Below, one piece after another: positions 8,256 through 17,172 of a stretch of DNA of 64,000 bases. The notes beneath the pieces are model-generated. The model worked only from the letters and a program-made list of their open reading frames with translations, was not told the DNA's origin and did no database searches. Location: contig JACKNF010000011.1 in the NCBI GenBank assembly GCA_024234995.1, positions 52,063-116,062 on the forward strand. The letters run 5' to 3'. Each line of letters begins with the position of its first letter. The stretch's first letter is position 1. Made by a program: the position numbers and the translations under genes. The DNA comes from Gammaproteobacteria bacterium (GTDB lineage: Bacteria; Pseudomonadota; Gammaproteobacteria; Competibacterales; Competibacteraceae).

Positions 8256-11200
8256 TTGAATCTGACGCCCGCTTCCTCTTATGAGAAGGTAAGGATGATG
8301 CTGGAAGAAAATATTAGGAAAATAATTGAATTACGTCACGATACCCCTTATGCGGTCCTTGGGCCTCACTATGATAGCCGGGAACGGACGCTGACTATTC
8401 GCGCTTTTCTACCGCAGGCTGAACGTGCTTATGTCTTGCCGGCGGATGGGGCCGGCAAGCGCGAGATGCAACGGCTGCACCCGGAAGGGTTGTTCGCCAT
8501 TCATATTCCGGGTGTAATGCACCTGGATTACCAACTGATGGCGGTCGAAGCCGGTGGTCATACTTTCACGTTTCATGACCCCTACGCTATTCGCCTCACC
8601 TCTTTCACCAGCGCCGAAAATCAAGCGCTGCAGCAAGGTACGCTCAACACCTTCTATGACCGGTTAGGGGCGCATCCTGCCACGAGAGATGGAGTGACGG
8701 GAGTGAATTTCGCCTTGTGGGCACCCCATGCCAGCCGGGTCAGTGTGGTAGGTACCTTCAATCAGTGGGATGGACGCCGGCATCTCATGGAACGCCATAC
8801 TTCCGGTGTCTGGGAAATCTTTGTGCCGGGCATCGGTCCCGGTGATTTGTACAAGTTCGAGATTCGCAATACCGAAGGTGCGGCGTTTCTTAAGACCGAC
8901 CCGTTGGCATTGCAAACGGAGGTCTATCCCAGCACCGCTGCATTTGTCTGCGACCTTCAGCGTCTCCACGCTTGGGCTGATGACGTCTGGATGGCGCGGG
9001 CTACGGAAACGCTCGCTTGGACCTTACCCGTCGCCATTCATCGGGTCACGCTCGACGAGAAAACGAGCTACCGCCAATTGCAAGACTGTCTCTTGCCGCA
9101 ATTGCTGGAATGGCAGTGTACGCACGTTGAGCTGGCTTTCTGGATGCCTGGCGAAACTGTTGCTAGCTATTTCACGCCCAATCCACGCCATGGCCGGCCC
9201 GAGGAACTCATGGCGTTCATCGATGCTTGCCACCAGCACCACATCGGGGTGATTCTCGACTGGATTCCGCCCTTGATCCCGCGTGAGGGTCAAGAGCTGA
9301 CCTGGTTTGATGGAACCCGGATTTACGATGTGGATGTGCCAGGTCAGCCCGATATGCTAGCTTTCAACCTGGAGCGGCCCGAAGTTTGCAATTTCCTGGC
9401 AGCCAACGCGCAGTTCTGGCGGCAGGTCTATCATGTGGACGCGCTGCGCACCGATGTCCGCACCTTTGCTGCCCGGCTGGAAAAACAGCCGGTCACCGGG
9501 AAGCTGCAATTCCTGTTAGCGGAGCAACCGCCTCAACCCACTCTGAGCGCGCCTGAATGCGACGCTTTGGTACAAGGGCGGCACTCTCATCCCCATGCTC
9601 TGTTGGGACCACACCCGCTCGGCGAGCCGGGTCTAAATGTGGTGCGCGCCTTGCTGCCGGATGCGGAATCGCCTTACCTATTACCCAGCGGCCGTCCGCA
9701 ACTGCTATATCCTCTGCCGCCGCTGTACGCCGGCGGGCTGTTTGAAACGATTGTTGCCGCCGGGCCGGAACCGTTCCGTTATCAGCTCGGCGCCACGGAG
9801 CATGGGCAATTTCACACGTTTGCTGATCCTTATGCCGTGGCTTTTTCCATGCTCAGCGACCAGGACTGCCATCTGTTCGCCGAAGGCAATCATTATCAGA
9901 TTTACCGGAATCTAGGGGCGCATCCTCGTGAAGTCGATGGGTTGCATGGGGTCAACTTCGCGGTTTGGGCGCCCAACGCGCAGCGCGTCAGCGTCGTTGG
10001 TACCTTTAACCATTGGGACGGGCGCCGCCATCCGATGCGTTTGCGGCCCGGTTCGGGAATTTGGGAACTGTTCGTGCCTGGTTTGGCGGAAGGCGATTTG
10101 TACAAATTCGAGATCCTAGCCCGCAATGGCAATATCTTTCTGAAAACCGATCCGGTGGCTTTTCATACGGAGACACCGCCTGGTACCGCCAGTGTGGTCT
10201 ATGACCAGGCAGGCAAGCATACATGGCGCGATGGTGAGTGGATGCGGCAACGCGCATGCACCAATGCCTGGGCGCAGCCTGTAACGATTTATGAGGTTCA
10301 CGCGGGTTCGTGGCGGCGCAAACCGGATGGAACCTTTCTCTCCTACCGGGAATTAGCCGATCAGTTAATTCCCTATGTGCTGGAGATGGGCTTCACGCAT
10401 ATTGAATTTCTGCCGCTGGCTGAGCATCCCTACGGCCCCTCCTGGGGTTATCAGATCTCCAACTTCTACGCACCGACGGCCCGTTTCGGCCGCCCGGACG
10501 ATCTGATGGAATTGATCGATCGCTGCCACCAGAACGGAATCGGGGTCATTCTCGACTGGGTACCCGCGCATTTTCCGAAAGATGCCCACGCTATGGCCTG
10601 GTTCGACGGCACTTGCGTTTATGAACACGCCGACCCGCGCCAGGGTGAGCACCCCGACTGGGGAACGCTGATCTTCAACTATGGCCGCCACGAGGTGGAG
10701 AACTTCCTGATCGCCAACGCCTTATACTGGCTGGATACCTTTCACTTCGACGGATTACGGGTCGATGCAGTGGCTTCCATGCTGTACCTGGACTATTCCA
10801 AGAAAGACTGGATTCCCAACAAGTACGGCGGCAACGAGAATCTGGAAGCGATCGAGTTCATCAAGCACACCAACGCGGTCGTTCACGCTCGTTTTCCTGG
10901 TGTGATGATGATCGCCGAAGAATCCACTGCTTGGCCGAATGTATCGCGGCCGACGGATATCGGCGGGCTGGGTTTTGGCTTCAAATGGAACATGGGATGG
11001 ATGCATGATGTGCTGTCTTACCTGAAGAATGAGCCAGTGTATCGCCGCCACCATCACGATAAGCTGACTTTCAGCATCGTCTACGCCTTCAATGAAAACT
11101 TCATCCTGTCGTTGTCGCACGACGAGGTGGTGCATCTGAAAAAATCGCTGCTCGGCAAGATGCCTGGTAACGAGCGTCAGAAATTTGCCAATCTGCGATT

Positions 11201-11741
11201 GCTGTATGCCTTCATGTACGGTCATCCTGGCAAGAAGCTGCTGTTCATGGGGGGTGAGTTCGGTCAGTCCGGCGAATGGAATCACGATGCCGAACTGGAT
11301 TGGGTGCGGGCGAGCTTGCCGCTGCACCAGGGGTTACAACGCTTTCTGGCAGCATTGAACAAACTGTATATTCAGGAACCTGCATTTTACCAAGTGGATT
11401 TTCACGGTGCCGGCTTCGAGTGGCTGGACGCGAATGGGGCGGAAACCAATGTGCTGGTCTTCCAGCGCAAGGCCCGTGATCCACGTAATGCGCTGGTGTT
11501 CGTGTTGAATTTCTCTGACCTGCCACGCCCGGCTTACCGGATCGGTGTACCGTATCCGGTGGAGTATCGGGAGCTGCTAAACAGTGATGCCCGTGAGTAT
11601 GATGGCACTGGCCTGACCCTGCCGGGTGGCAAGCTCCAGGCTGAGGAGTACTCCAGCCACGGTTTCCTGTTCTCGCTGGTGCTCGATCTGCCACCGCTCA
11701 GCGCGATCGTGCTGAAACCAGCACCACCGCTGTTGGGGTGA
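8256..11741 (+). CDS. glgB: Giant 1,4-alpha-glucan branching enzyme with duplicated N-terminal half
   Basis: The enzyme makes alpha-1,6 branches in glycogen. It has 1161 residues against about 730 usually. Residues from about 430 to the end are a full GlgB: N-domain, CBM48 (GVNFAVWAPNAQRVSVVGTF), a GH13 barrel with nucleophile D837 (GLRVDAVA), acid/base E888 (IAEES) and D956 (SHDEVVH), and a C-terminal beta domain. Residues about 18-425 repeat the N-domain and CBM48 (GVNFALWAPHASRVSVVGTF) plus half a barrel. In that copy region I has lost its His (LDWIPPLI for LDWVPAHF), region II keeps D400 (ALRTDVR), and region III is at best a degenerate AEQPP; region IV is absent. The listed start is TTG. 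An ATG at 8295 with GAAGG five bases upstream may be the true start. No other glg gene adjoins. Confidence 0.95.
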   Translation: MNLTPASSYEKVRMMLEENIRKIIELRHDTPYAVLGPHYDSRERTLTIRAFLPQAERAYVLPADGAGKREMQRLHPEGLFAIHIPGVMHLDYQLMAVEAGGHTFTFHDPYAIRLTSFTSAENQALQQGTLNTFYDRLGAHPATRDGVTGVNFALWAPHASRVSVVGTFNQWDGRRHLMERHTSGVWEIFVPGIGPGDLYKFEIRNTEGAAFLKTDPLALQTEVYPSTAAFVCDLQRLHAWADDVWMARATETLAWTLPVAIHRVTLDEKTSYRQLQDCLLPQLLEWQCTHVELAFWMPGETVASYFTPNPRHGRPEELMAFIDACHQHHIGVILDWIPPLIPREGQELTWFDGTRIYDVDVPGQPDMLAFNLERPEVCNFLAANAQFWRQVYHVDALRTDVRTFAARLEKQPVTGKLQFLLAEQPPQPTLSAPECDALVQGRHSHPHALLGPHPLGEPGLNVVRALLPDAESPYLLPSGRPQLLYPLPPLYAGGLFETIVAAGPEPFRYQLGATEHGQFHTFADPYAVAFSMLSDQDCHLFAEGNHYQIYRNLGAHPREVDGLHGVNFAVWAPNAQRVSVVGTFNHWDGRRHPMRLRPGSGIWELFVPGLAEGDLYKFEILARNGNIFLKTDPVAFHTETPPGTASVVYDQAGKHTWRDGEWMRQRACTNAWAQPVTIYEVHAGSWRRKPDGTFLSYRELADQLIPYVLEMGFTHIEFLPLAEHPYGPSWGYQISNFYAPTARFGRPDDLMELIDRCHQNGIGVILDWVPAHFPKDAHAMAWFDGTCVYEHADPRQGEHPDWGTLIFNYGRHEVENFLIANALYWLDTFHFDGLRVDAVASMLYLDYSKKDWIPNKYGGNENLEAIEFIKHTNAVVHARFPGVMMIAEESTAWPNVSRPTDIGGLGFGFKWNMGWMHDVLSYLKNEPVYRRHHHDKLTFSIVYAFNENFILSLSHDEVVHLKKSLLGKMPGNERQKFANLRLLYAFMYGHPGKKLLFMGGEFGQSGEWNHDAELDWVRASLPLHQGLQRFLAALNKLYIQEPAFYQVDFHGAGFEWLDANGAETNVLVFQRKARDPRNALVFVLNFSDLPRPAYRIGVPYPVEYRELLNSDAREYDGTGLTLPGGKLQAEEYSSHGFLFSLVLDLPPLSAIVLKPAPPLLG

Positions 11742-11775
11742 TGGTCAGGGACGCTCTGCTTTTCAAGCGGGAAGC

Positions 11776-11810
11776 GGGGGTACTGCTAAAATCCGTACCC
11801 CCTAGTTCTT
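11776..11810 (+). terminator. Probable terminator after glgB
   Basis: Inverted repeat GGGGGTAC (11776-11783) and GTACCCCC (11795-11802) with an 11-base loop, followed by the T-rich TAGTTCTT, 35 bp after the glgB stop. Confidence 0.6.
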
Positions 11811-12026
11811 TGGCTTAATCCATCTTTAACAAGATGCCATCGATATTCAGGCTAAGCATCAATTAATATATTGATTTTTTTGAAAAATTTAGACAAGATG
11901 TATTAGGTGATTCTAGAATTTCACCTTGAGACCGTCAAAACTAATGATATCTGACCCTATTAACGCTCTGCGATGAACATGTGCGTGCCTGATACCCTTG
12001 ACCAATATTTCTGAAGCAAGCGAAGA

Positions 12027-13154
12027 ATGAAGACTGACCTGTATTCCGAGTTCGAAATATTCCCCTGGAACAAGAATCTTGATACGGGTCATGCCGTCAT
12101 CGACGAACAGCATCGCACGTTGGTGGACCTATTGAACCGGCTGGCTAGGACCCTTATTGATGCAGAGCACTCCGTTATCAATGATGCCTTTGATGAGTTA
12201 GCCGCCTACGCGAATTGGCATTTTGAAGATGAGGAAGTAATTTGGAGAACCTATTTCAAAGACAATTCCTGGTATTCGTCACATCAGCTGCGACATGCCT
12301 CCTTTCTGCCGAAAGTGATCGAATTGAAGGAGGGTGATCCCGGTAAACCCCTGGCAGATGTGATTGAGCAAGTCATCAAGTTCCTCATCCGTTGGCTGGC
12401 ATTCCACATCATCGACGATGACAAGCGAATGGCGTTTGCGGTGGAGGCCATGGCGTCAGGTGTGCCGATCGATGAGGCGAAGGCGATTGCCGATAACAAG
12501 ATGGGAGGCTCAATGCGCATTCTCATCGAAACCGTGCTCAATATGTATGACGGTCTATCTTCACGCACCTTGGATTTGTTGCGAGAGCGCAAGGCCCGCA
12601 TGAAAGCCGAGGAGGAACTGAAGGAGGTAAACCGCAAGCTGGAAGCGCTTTCGCTCACCGATCAGTTGACCGAATTGTTCAATCGCCGGCATTTGTATGC
12701 AATCTTTGACAATGAATCGCGACGGGCGCGACGCGACAAAATGCAGTTGGCGTATTATCTGATCGATATTGACTACTTCAAGCGCTTCAATGACAGCTAT
12801 GGGCACTTGTGTGGTGACACGGCGTTGCGACAGGTTGCTAATTGCTTGCAAGATATCTGCCGTCGCCCCAGCGACGCCGCGTTTCGCGTCGGCGGTGAAG
12901 AGTTTAGCATTCTGTCGATGCATTACAGCGCTGAAGATGCAATGGTGTTTGGCGAAAGGGTGCGGCAGTCGATTGAAGACCTTAAGATCCCTCACCAATG
13001 TAGCGACATCAGCGAATTTATCACTGTCTCTGTCGGCGGAGCCTGTAAAGTGCCATCGGGCGAGGACACGTTTGACCATTTCATGGCCGAGGCGGACCAG
13101 CGCCTGTATCGAGCGAAGTCGTCCGGCCGTAACCGGGTGGTCATGTCAGACTAG
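12027..13154 (+). CDS. Hemerythrin-GGDEF diguanylate cyclase
   Basis: The 375-residue cytoplasmic protein joins a bacteriohemerythrin domain (about 1-140) to a GGDEF domain (about 210-372) through a helical linker. Candidate di-iron ligands are H22, H29 (IDEQH), H65 and E69 (WHFEDEE), H86 and H90 (HQLRH), H127 and D131 (FHIIDDD). The cyclase signature is GGEEF at 289-293, a catalytically accepted variant, and an RxxD inhibitory site (R280-P-S-D283) stands five residues before it. This predicts c-di-GMP synthesis tuned by oxygen or redox state, with product feedback. There is no transmembrane segment. It is a single gene, with an AT-rich 285-bp leader separating it from glgB. The fusion is a known architecture; the oxygen-sensing role is inferred from the family. 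Confidence 0.92.
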   Translation: MKTDLYSEFEIFPWNKNLDTGHAVIDEQHRTLVDLLNRLARTLIDAEHSVINDAFDELAAYANWHFEDEEVIWRTYFKDNSWYSSHQLRHASFLPKVIELKEGDPGKPLADVIEQVIKFLIRWLAFHIIDDDKRMAFAVEAMASGVPIDEAKAIADNKMGGSMRILIETVLNMYDGLSSRTLDLLRERKARMKAEEELKEVNRKLEALSLTDQLTELFNRRHLYAIFDNESRRARRDKMQLAYYLIDIDYFKRFNDSYGHLCGDTALRQVANCLQDICRRPSDAAFRVGGEEFSILSMHYSAEDAMVFGERVRQSIEDLKIPHQCSDISEFITVSVGGACKVPSGEDTFDHFMAEADQRLYRAKSSGRNRVVMSD

Positions 13155-13207
13155 GCCTTGTTACTGGTGTGCTCAGTGACCATGCCGGGCATAGAGATAC
13201 TGATACC

Positions 13208-13246
13208 AAATTGCGTTCATAGGTATATATAACGCGATATGCAATT
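13208..13246. repeat. Inverted repeat between convergent genes
   Basis: Arms AAATTGC and GCAATTT at the ends of this interval enclose an AT-rich loop with a smaller GTT/AAC complementarity. It lies between the convergent hemerythrin-GGDEF gene and the AlbA_2 sensor gene and could act as a weak bidirectional terminator. The rest of 13155-13389 shows nothing else. Confidence 0.35.
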
Positions 13247-13389
13247 TTACGATCAAGCGGCCAGCAAGCTATCCGGGTCCAGCGGCTCGCGACCCTAGCA
13301 GAGTTGAGCCAAACGCCAACGGTCCGGAATCGTCGCCCTGTAGAGTCCTGCGAGCACCCTTACGCAACCGGAGCCGGATTAACGGCTGT

Positions 13390-15000
13390 TCAATGCACAC
13401 TGAGATATTGCAACATTTGGCGTGGGGTGAGTTTGATACTCGACGGCCCACTACGGATATGGAATTCCTCGTTGCCGCCAGCTAATAGGAATGCGGGTTC
13501 CCGGGCTTTTTCACAGACCACTGCGACGACGGTCCTGCCAGTAACCGGGCGGATTTCGGCATGCAGATATTTACTGAACTCAGCACCGATATGCCGGTTA
13601 ATCAGATTCTTGAAATGCAGTAGGCACTTGTCGTTATTCTCAAATTGATCGGCCGCTATGCCAACCACCTCGCCACCATCGTTGACGCCGATCAGCAAAA
13701 TACCACCGTCCGTGTTCATAAATCCCACTACGCTCTTGAGCCAAGCCAATTCGATTTCCTTGCCAGCCTGACTGGTCTTAAGATTGGTACGCAAGGTGGA
13801 TTTGAATTCCAGATTGGGACTTTCGCCATAGCGGATTAGTGCCAGCACTTTCTCTTCGAATTCAGCCGGATTGCCGGTCAGAGAAGGCAGCGCCTTAAAC
13901 TGGCGGCCGTAATGACGTGTGAGAAGCAGGGTCGCGATTAGTCCCGCGGCGAAGGCCAGAACGCCTACACTGCTTACCAGCATCCAGCTACTTTGCAAGG
14001 TACCGAGAAAATCCCATTCGGGAATGGTAATTCCCAGCCAAAGCCCTTTATCTGGATCACCCAATGGTTGCAACCAAGCCCACCATGTACCTTCATGGAA
14101 CGTCACAGGTTGCCGTGCAGGACGCCCGGCTGCCAGCCATGCTTTGGCAGCATCAAAAATCGGCCCAGCATCCAGTTTGTCCGGTGAGAGGCTCGCCGAA
14201 AGCGTGGAATCGCTCGCTTCAATCACGGCCGGTGGCAGCAGCACAGCACCGTTCGCTTCGGCAATGAATGCTGCACCGCGTTCACCGATTTTTAGCTGGG
14301 AAAGTGCTTGCAGAATATCCCGCAGAGGCAGATCCAGACCCAGCACATAATCACGGCCAGGTTCGCCCGGTTTCTGAAACCGCACGGCCCCGGTGATACC
14401 GGCGGTGCGCTCAGTGAAAAATAAGTAGGGGCGGGTCCAGAACACTGCATTGGCATCCGCTATTTCCAGCGCGCCCTTAAACCAAGGACGGGAGCGGGGA
14501 TCGTAATTTTCTTGTCCCTGGCGTTCCTGAATTTGCATGCCTGGTCTGCTCCAGCGCTGCCAAACTGCATTGCCTTGCGCATCCAATTGACGAGAAAGCC
14601 AGTTTTGTTCCTCACGGGTCAGGTAGAAGGAGCGGCCCTCGGAATCAGCCAGCACCAGCGCAGAGACCTTGGTAAGATTTTCCAGGACAGGGATAAACCG
14701 GTTGACTAGAGCGGGTGTGTCGTCCAAATTGAGGTCACCAGCCATACCCCAACCCTGCGCTATGCGCAGACTGTTCTCCGGGAGTTGTAAGAAGCCCGTC
14801 AAGTCTTCGCTGGTCTTCTGGGCTAATCCTTGCAATTGTTCCTGGGCTAAACGGTCGCGCAAGGTCTCGCCAGCGATAAATACAGCGATCAGCAAACTAC
14901 CGATAGTCAGGGTGAGGAGCAGCAATAGATCGCGGAGCAGGCGTTTACGCGGACCGAGACGGTCGGGTTTGCGGTGTTGGGTTTTTGAGAACCACATCAT
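13390..15000 (-). CDS. Membrane sensor with extracytoplasmic Cache-like domain and C-terminal AlbA_2 domain
   Basis: The protein has about 536 residues: TM1 near the N-terminus (LLLLTLTIGSLLIAVFIAG), an extracytoplasmic region of about 280 residues with Cache-like features (RSFYLTREEQNW, SRPWFKGALE, WTRPYLFFTERTAGITGAVRF), and TM2 (WMLVSSVGVLAFAAGLIATLLL). A Schlafen/AlbA_2 domain fills about 390-536 (ESPNLEFKSTLRTN, GGILLIGVNDGGEVVGI, FHIRSGPSSIKL). AlbA_2 domains are usually in soluble putative transcription factors or nucleases, so its place here instead of a kinase, cyclase or chemotaxis module is odd. The ATG pair at 15000/14997 is preferred; a longer frame from 15123 lacks a ribosome site. 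Small-molecule sensing is inferred. The gene is alone. Confidence 0.8.
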   Translation of the reverse strand: MMWFSKTQHRKPDRLGPRKRLLRDLLLLLTLTIGSLLIAVFIAGETLRDRLAQEQLQGLAQKTSEDLTGFLQLPENSLRIAQGWGMAGDLNLDDTPALVNRFIPVLENLTKVSALVLADSEGRSFYLTREEQNWLSRQLDAQGNAVWQRWSRPGMQIQERQGQENYDPRSRPWFKGALEIADANAVFWTRPYLFFTERTAGITGAVRFQKPGEPGRDYVLGLDLPLRDILQALSQLKIGERGAAFIAEANGAVLLPPAVIEASDSTLSASLSPDKLDAGPIFDAAKAWLAAGRPARQPVTFHEGTWWAWLQPLGDPDKGLWLGITIPEWDFLGTLQSSWMLVSSVGVLAFAAGLIATLLLTRHYGRQFKALPSLTGNPAEFEEKVLALIRYGESPNLEFKSTLRTNLKTSQAGKEIELAWLKSVVGFMNTDGGILLIGVNDGGEVVGIAADQFENNDKCLLHFKNLINRHIGAEFSKYLHAEIRPVTGRTVVAVVCEKAREPAFLLAGGNEEFHIRSGPSSIKLTPRQMLQYLSVH

Positions 15001-15259
15001 GATGATGGATGATCCTATCAGTAATGGAAGCAAGATGAATTGGTGAGTGAACTGATAGTTATAGATGAACCTCTTTCGGGTTACTGTATCATGTAGCCGT
15101 AGAAGGGCTACTATGAAAATCATAGGTAATTCATTGGGTCATAAAAGCAAGATTTGGCGATGCAGTTAGATTTCTGGCTCGGGTCCGCTAACACCTATTC
15201 ATATCCTGCGGTACGGATCGCTTTCTGCTTCGCAGGGATATTTTAAAAAGGAAATCTCC

Positions 15260-15553
15260 GTGTTTGTTGTTATCTTTCGTGCCAAGATTCGTCAGCTTGA
15301 TGCCGAATATGTCCGGGTTGCTGCACGCATGCGCGAGTTAGCTCTATCAGAATTTGGTTGTATGGAGTTTCATGCCGTCACGGAAGAGGAGAACGAAGTG
15401 GCTCTTTCATACTGGCCAAATGAAGAAAGTATCCGTGCCTGGAAAGCGCACCCAGAGCATGTCGCTGCGCAAGAGATCGGAAGGAAACGATGGTATGAAT
15501 CGTATTCCGTCCAGGTTGCAGAGGTTAGCCGTGAGTATCAAATTACGACTTAA
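15260..15553 (+). CDS. Antibiotic biosynthesis monooxygenase (ABM) family protein
   Basis: This 97-residue protein is a single ABM/YgiN-like ferredoxin-fold domain: FVVIFRAKI strand, ALSEFGCMEFHAV, EVALSYWPNEESIRAWKAHPEH and a terminal helix with YSVQVAEV. Members are small dimeric oxygenases or stress proteins, and the substrate cannot be inferred. The start is GTG at 15260, with AAGGA about eight bases upstream. The next gene begins 44 bp downstream on the same strand but has very different base composition, so an operon is possible but not compelling. Confidence 0.82.
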   Translation: MFVVIFRAKIRQLDAEYVRVAARMRELALSEFGCMEFHAVTEEENEVALSYWPNEESIRAWKAHPEHVAAQEIGRKRWYESYSVQVAEVSREYQITT

Positions 15554-15597
15554 CCCTTCGTTCCAGCGGATTGCCTTTGACAGTTACTGAGCTTTTC

Positions 15598-16062
15598 ATG
15601 AGTAAGTACATATTTTTTATAATAATATTTTACCTCATTAGTCCTTTTGTCATTTCAGCGAAAGAAATAAAAATTCCTAAAATCGAAGTGGATTATCAAA
15701 AAAAAGATCCACATGGACAAATAAATCAAATCGAAGTTATTTCAACTCAAGAAGAAATTCTTATTGATATTTCAAGTGAGCATGGAATAGGAGTCAGTAC
15801 AATTAGCCTCATCGAGGGTGACTGGCCTGCCCGGGTAACGGTTCGCCTGCATCTTGCCGGGCTGGAAGGTTTTTCTGTAACTAATGGAAAAATTAAAATG
15901 GAAAAATCTCATTTATTAGTCAATGCATATAATAAAGATGGCAATATAGTTAATACCCGCCATCTTCTTGATGGCGGGTATTACGAAATAAGGTTGCCAT
16001 CGTCTTTATTTGAAGATGGAATGAGAAAAATAACCATTCATTGGATAGATTTTTATAGATAG
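15598..16062 (+). CDS. AT-rich secreted protein of unknown function
   Basis: The 154-residue product begins with a clear signal peptide (MSKYIFFIIIFYLISPFVISA). The mature part is rich in Lys, Ile and Glu and looks all-beta, with no recognised domain. The start at 15598 is chosen because it puts the hydrophobic core at the very N-terminus; a longer frame from a TTG at 15571 adds nine residues that spoil it. AT content and Lys/Ile/Asn codon use differ sharply from every neighbour, which suggests recent acquisition. Function unknown. Confidence 0.7.
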   Translation: MSKYIFFIIIFYLISPFVISAKEIKIPKIEVDYQKKDPHGQINQIEVISTQEEILIDISSEHGIGVSTISLIEGDWPARVTVRLHLAGLEGFSVTNGKIKMEKSHLLVNAYNKDGNIVNTRHLLDGGYYEIRLPSSLFEDGMRKITIHWIDFYR

Positions 16063-16200
16063 AAACTGTAACCAATATGAATTTTAGTGCTTGGAATTGA
16101 AAAACCTCATCAGATGTCTACTTGTGCTGAGAATTACCTTGTTAATGATTACATGATCAGTATTTCACAATTTAGCGAGGAATACCGACGCAACGTGGGA

Positions 16201-17151
16201 CTAAACATCTAGGGCTAGCCAGTCACGGGGCTGCAGAAAGAAATTATAAAGCTGGGCTTCAGGGCTGCTGGGTTCGGGCTGCCAGTTATACTCCCAGCGT
16301 ACCCGTGGTGGTAATGACATAAGAATAGATTCAGTTCGACCGCTGGATTGCAGGCCAAACAAAGTGCCACGGTCATAGACTAGATTGAATTCAACATAGC
16401 GCCCGCGGCGGTAAAGCTGAAACTCCCGTTCACGCTCGCCATAGGACCACCTGCGCCGGCGTTCGACGATAGGCAAATAAGCCGGGAGGAAATGGTCGCC
16501 GACGCTACGCATGAAGGCAAAGCAATGTGCAAACCCTCCTTCATTCAGGTCATCGAAGAACAACCCGCCGATCCCGCGAGGCTCATTGCGGTGTTTCAGA
16601 AAGAAATATTCATCGCAGGCGCATTTGCAGCCTGAATAGACCTCTGGACCGAATGGTTCACAAGCTGCTTGGGCTGTGCGGTGCCAATGGATACAGTCTT
16701 CCTCAAAACCATAGTAGGGGGTGAGATCGAACCCGCCGCCAAACCACCAGACTGGATCGGCATCGTTTTTGGACGCATTGAAAAAACGGACGTTGGCGTG
16801 AGCCGCCGGAACGTAGGGATTACGCGGATGGGCCACCAGGGAAACACCCATTGCTTCAAAGCTGCGCCCAGCCAACTCTGGGCGTTGCGCGGTCGCTGAT
16901 GGCGGCAGACGGCTCCCCATAACATGAGAGAAATTAATGCCTGCTTGTTCGAACAGCGCGCCCTCGCGCAGCACCCGGCTGCGGCCACCGCCAGCCAATG
17001 CGGCGCCTGCCGCCGGCCGGGTCCAGGCGTCCTCCCGGAAGGTCGCGGCTCGATCAGCAGCTTCTAAGGCTTCGGTCAGCCGGTCCTGCAACTCGTGTAA
17101 GTAAGCAAGGACCGTTAAGCCGTCGACAGATGGAGTACCTTCATTCTTCAA
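16201..17151 (-). CDS. hemF: Oxygen-dependent coproporphyrinogen III oxidase
   Basis: The enzyme converts coproporphyrinogen III to protoporphyrinogen IX in the cytoplasm, using O2. The 316-residue length fits the family (about 300). Diagnostic blocks are visible: NFSHVMGSRLP, AHPRNPYVPAAHANVRFF, WWFGGGFDLTPYYGFEEDCIHWH, GIGGLFFDDLNEGGF and the C-terminal signature RYVEFNLVYDRGTLFGLQSSGR. It follows the RDD gene by 21 bp on the same strand, so it may be the last gene of a tolC-RDD-hemF unit. No odd residues were noticed. Confidence 0.96.
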   Translation of the reverse strand: MKNEGTPSVDGLTVLAYLHELQDRLTEALEAADRAATFREDAWTRPAAGAALAGGGRSRVLREGALFEQAGINFSHVMGSRLPPSATAQRPELAGRSFEAMGVSLVAHPRNPYVPAAHANVRFFNASKNDADPVWWFGGGFDLTPYYGFEEDCIHWHRTAQAACEPFGPEVYSGCKCACDEYFFLKHRNEPRGIGGLFFDDLNEGGFAHCFAFMRSVGDHFLPAYLPIVERRRRWSYGEREREFQLYRRGRYVEFNLVYDRGTLFGLQSSGRTESILMSLPPRVRWEYNWQPEPSSPEAQLYNFFLQPRDWLALDV

Positions 17152-17172
17152 AATTATGCTTCCAGCAAGCCC

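Noticed and set aside
10755..11327. 190-codon minus-strand open frame opposite glgB
   Set aside because: It mirrors the conserved GH13 catalytic region and has no independent support.
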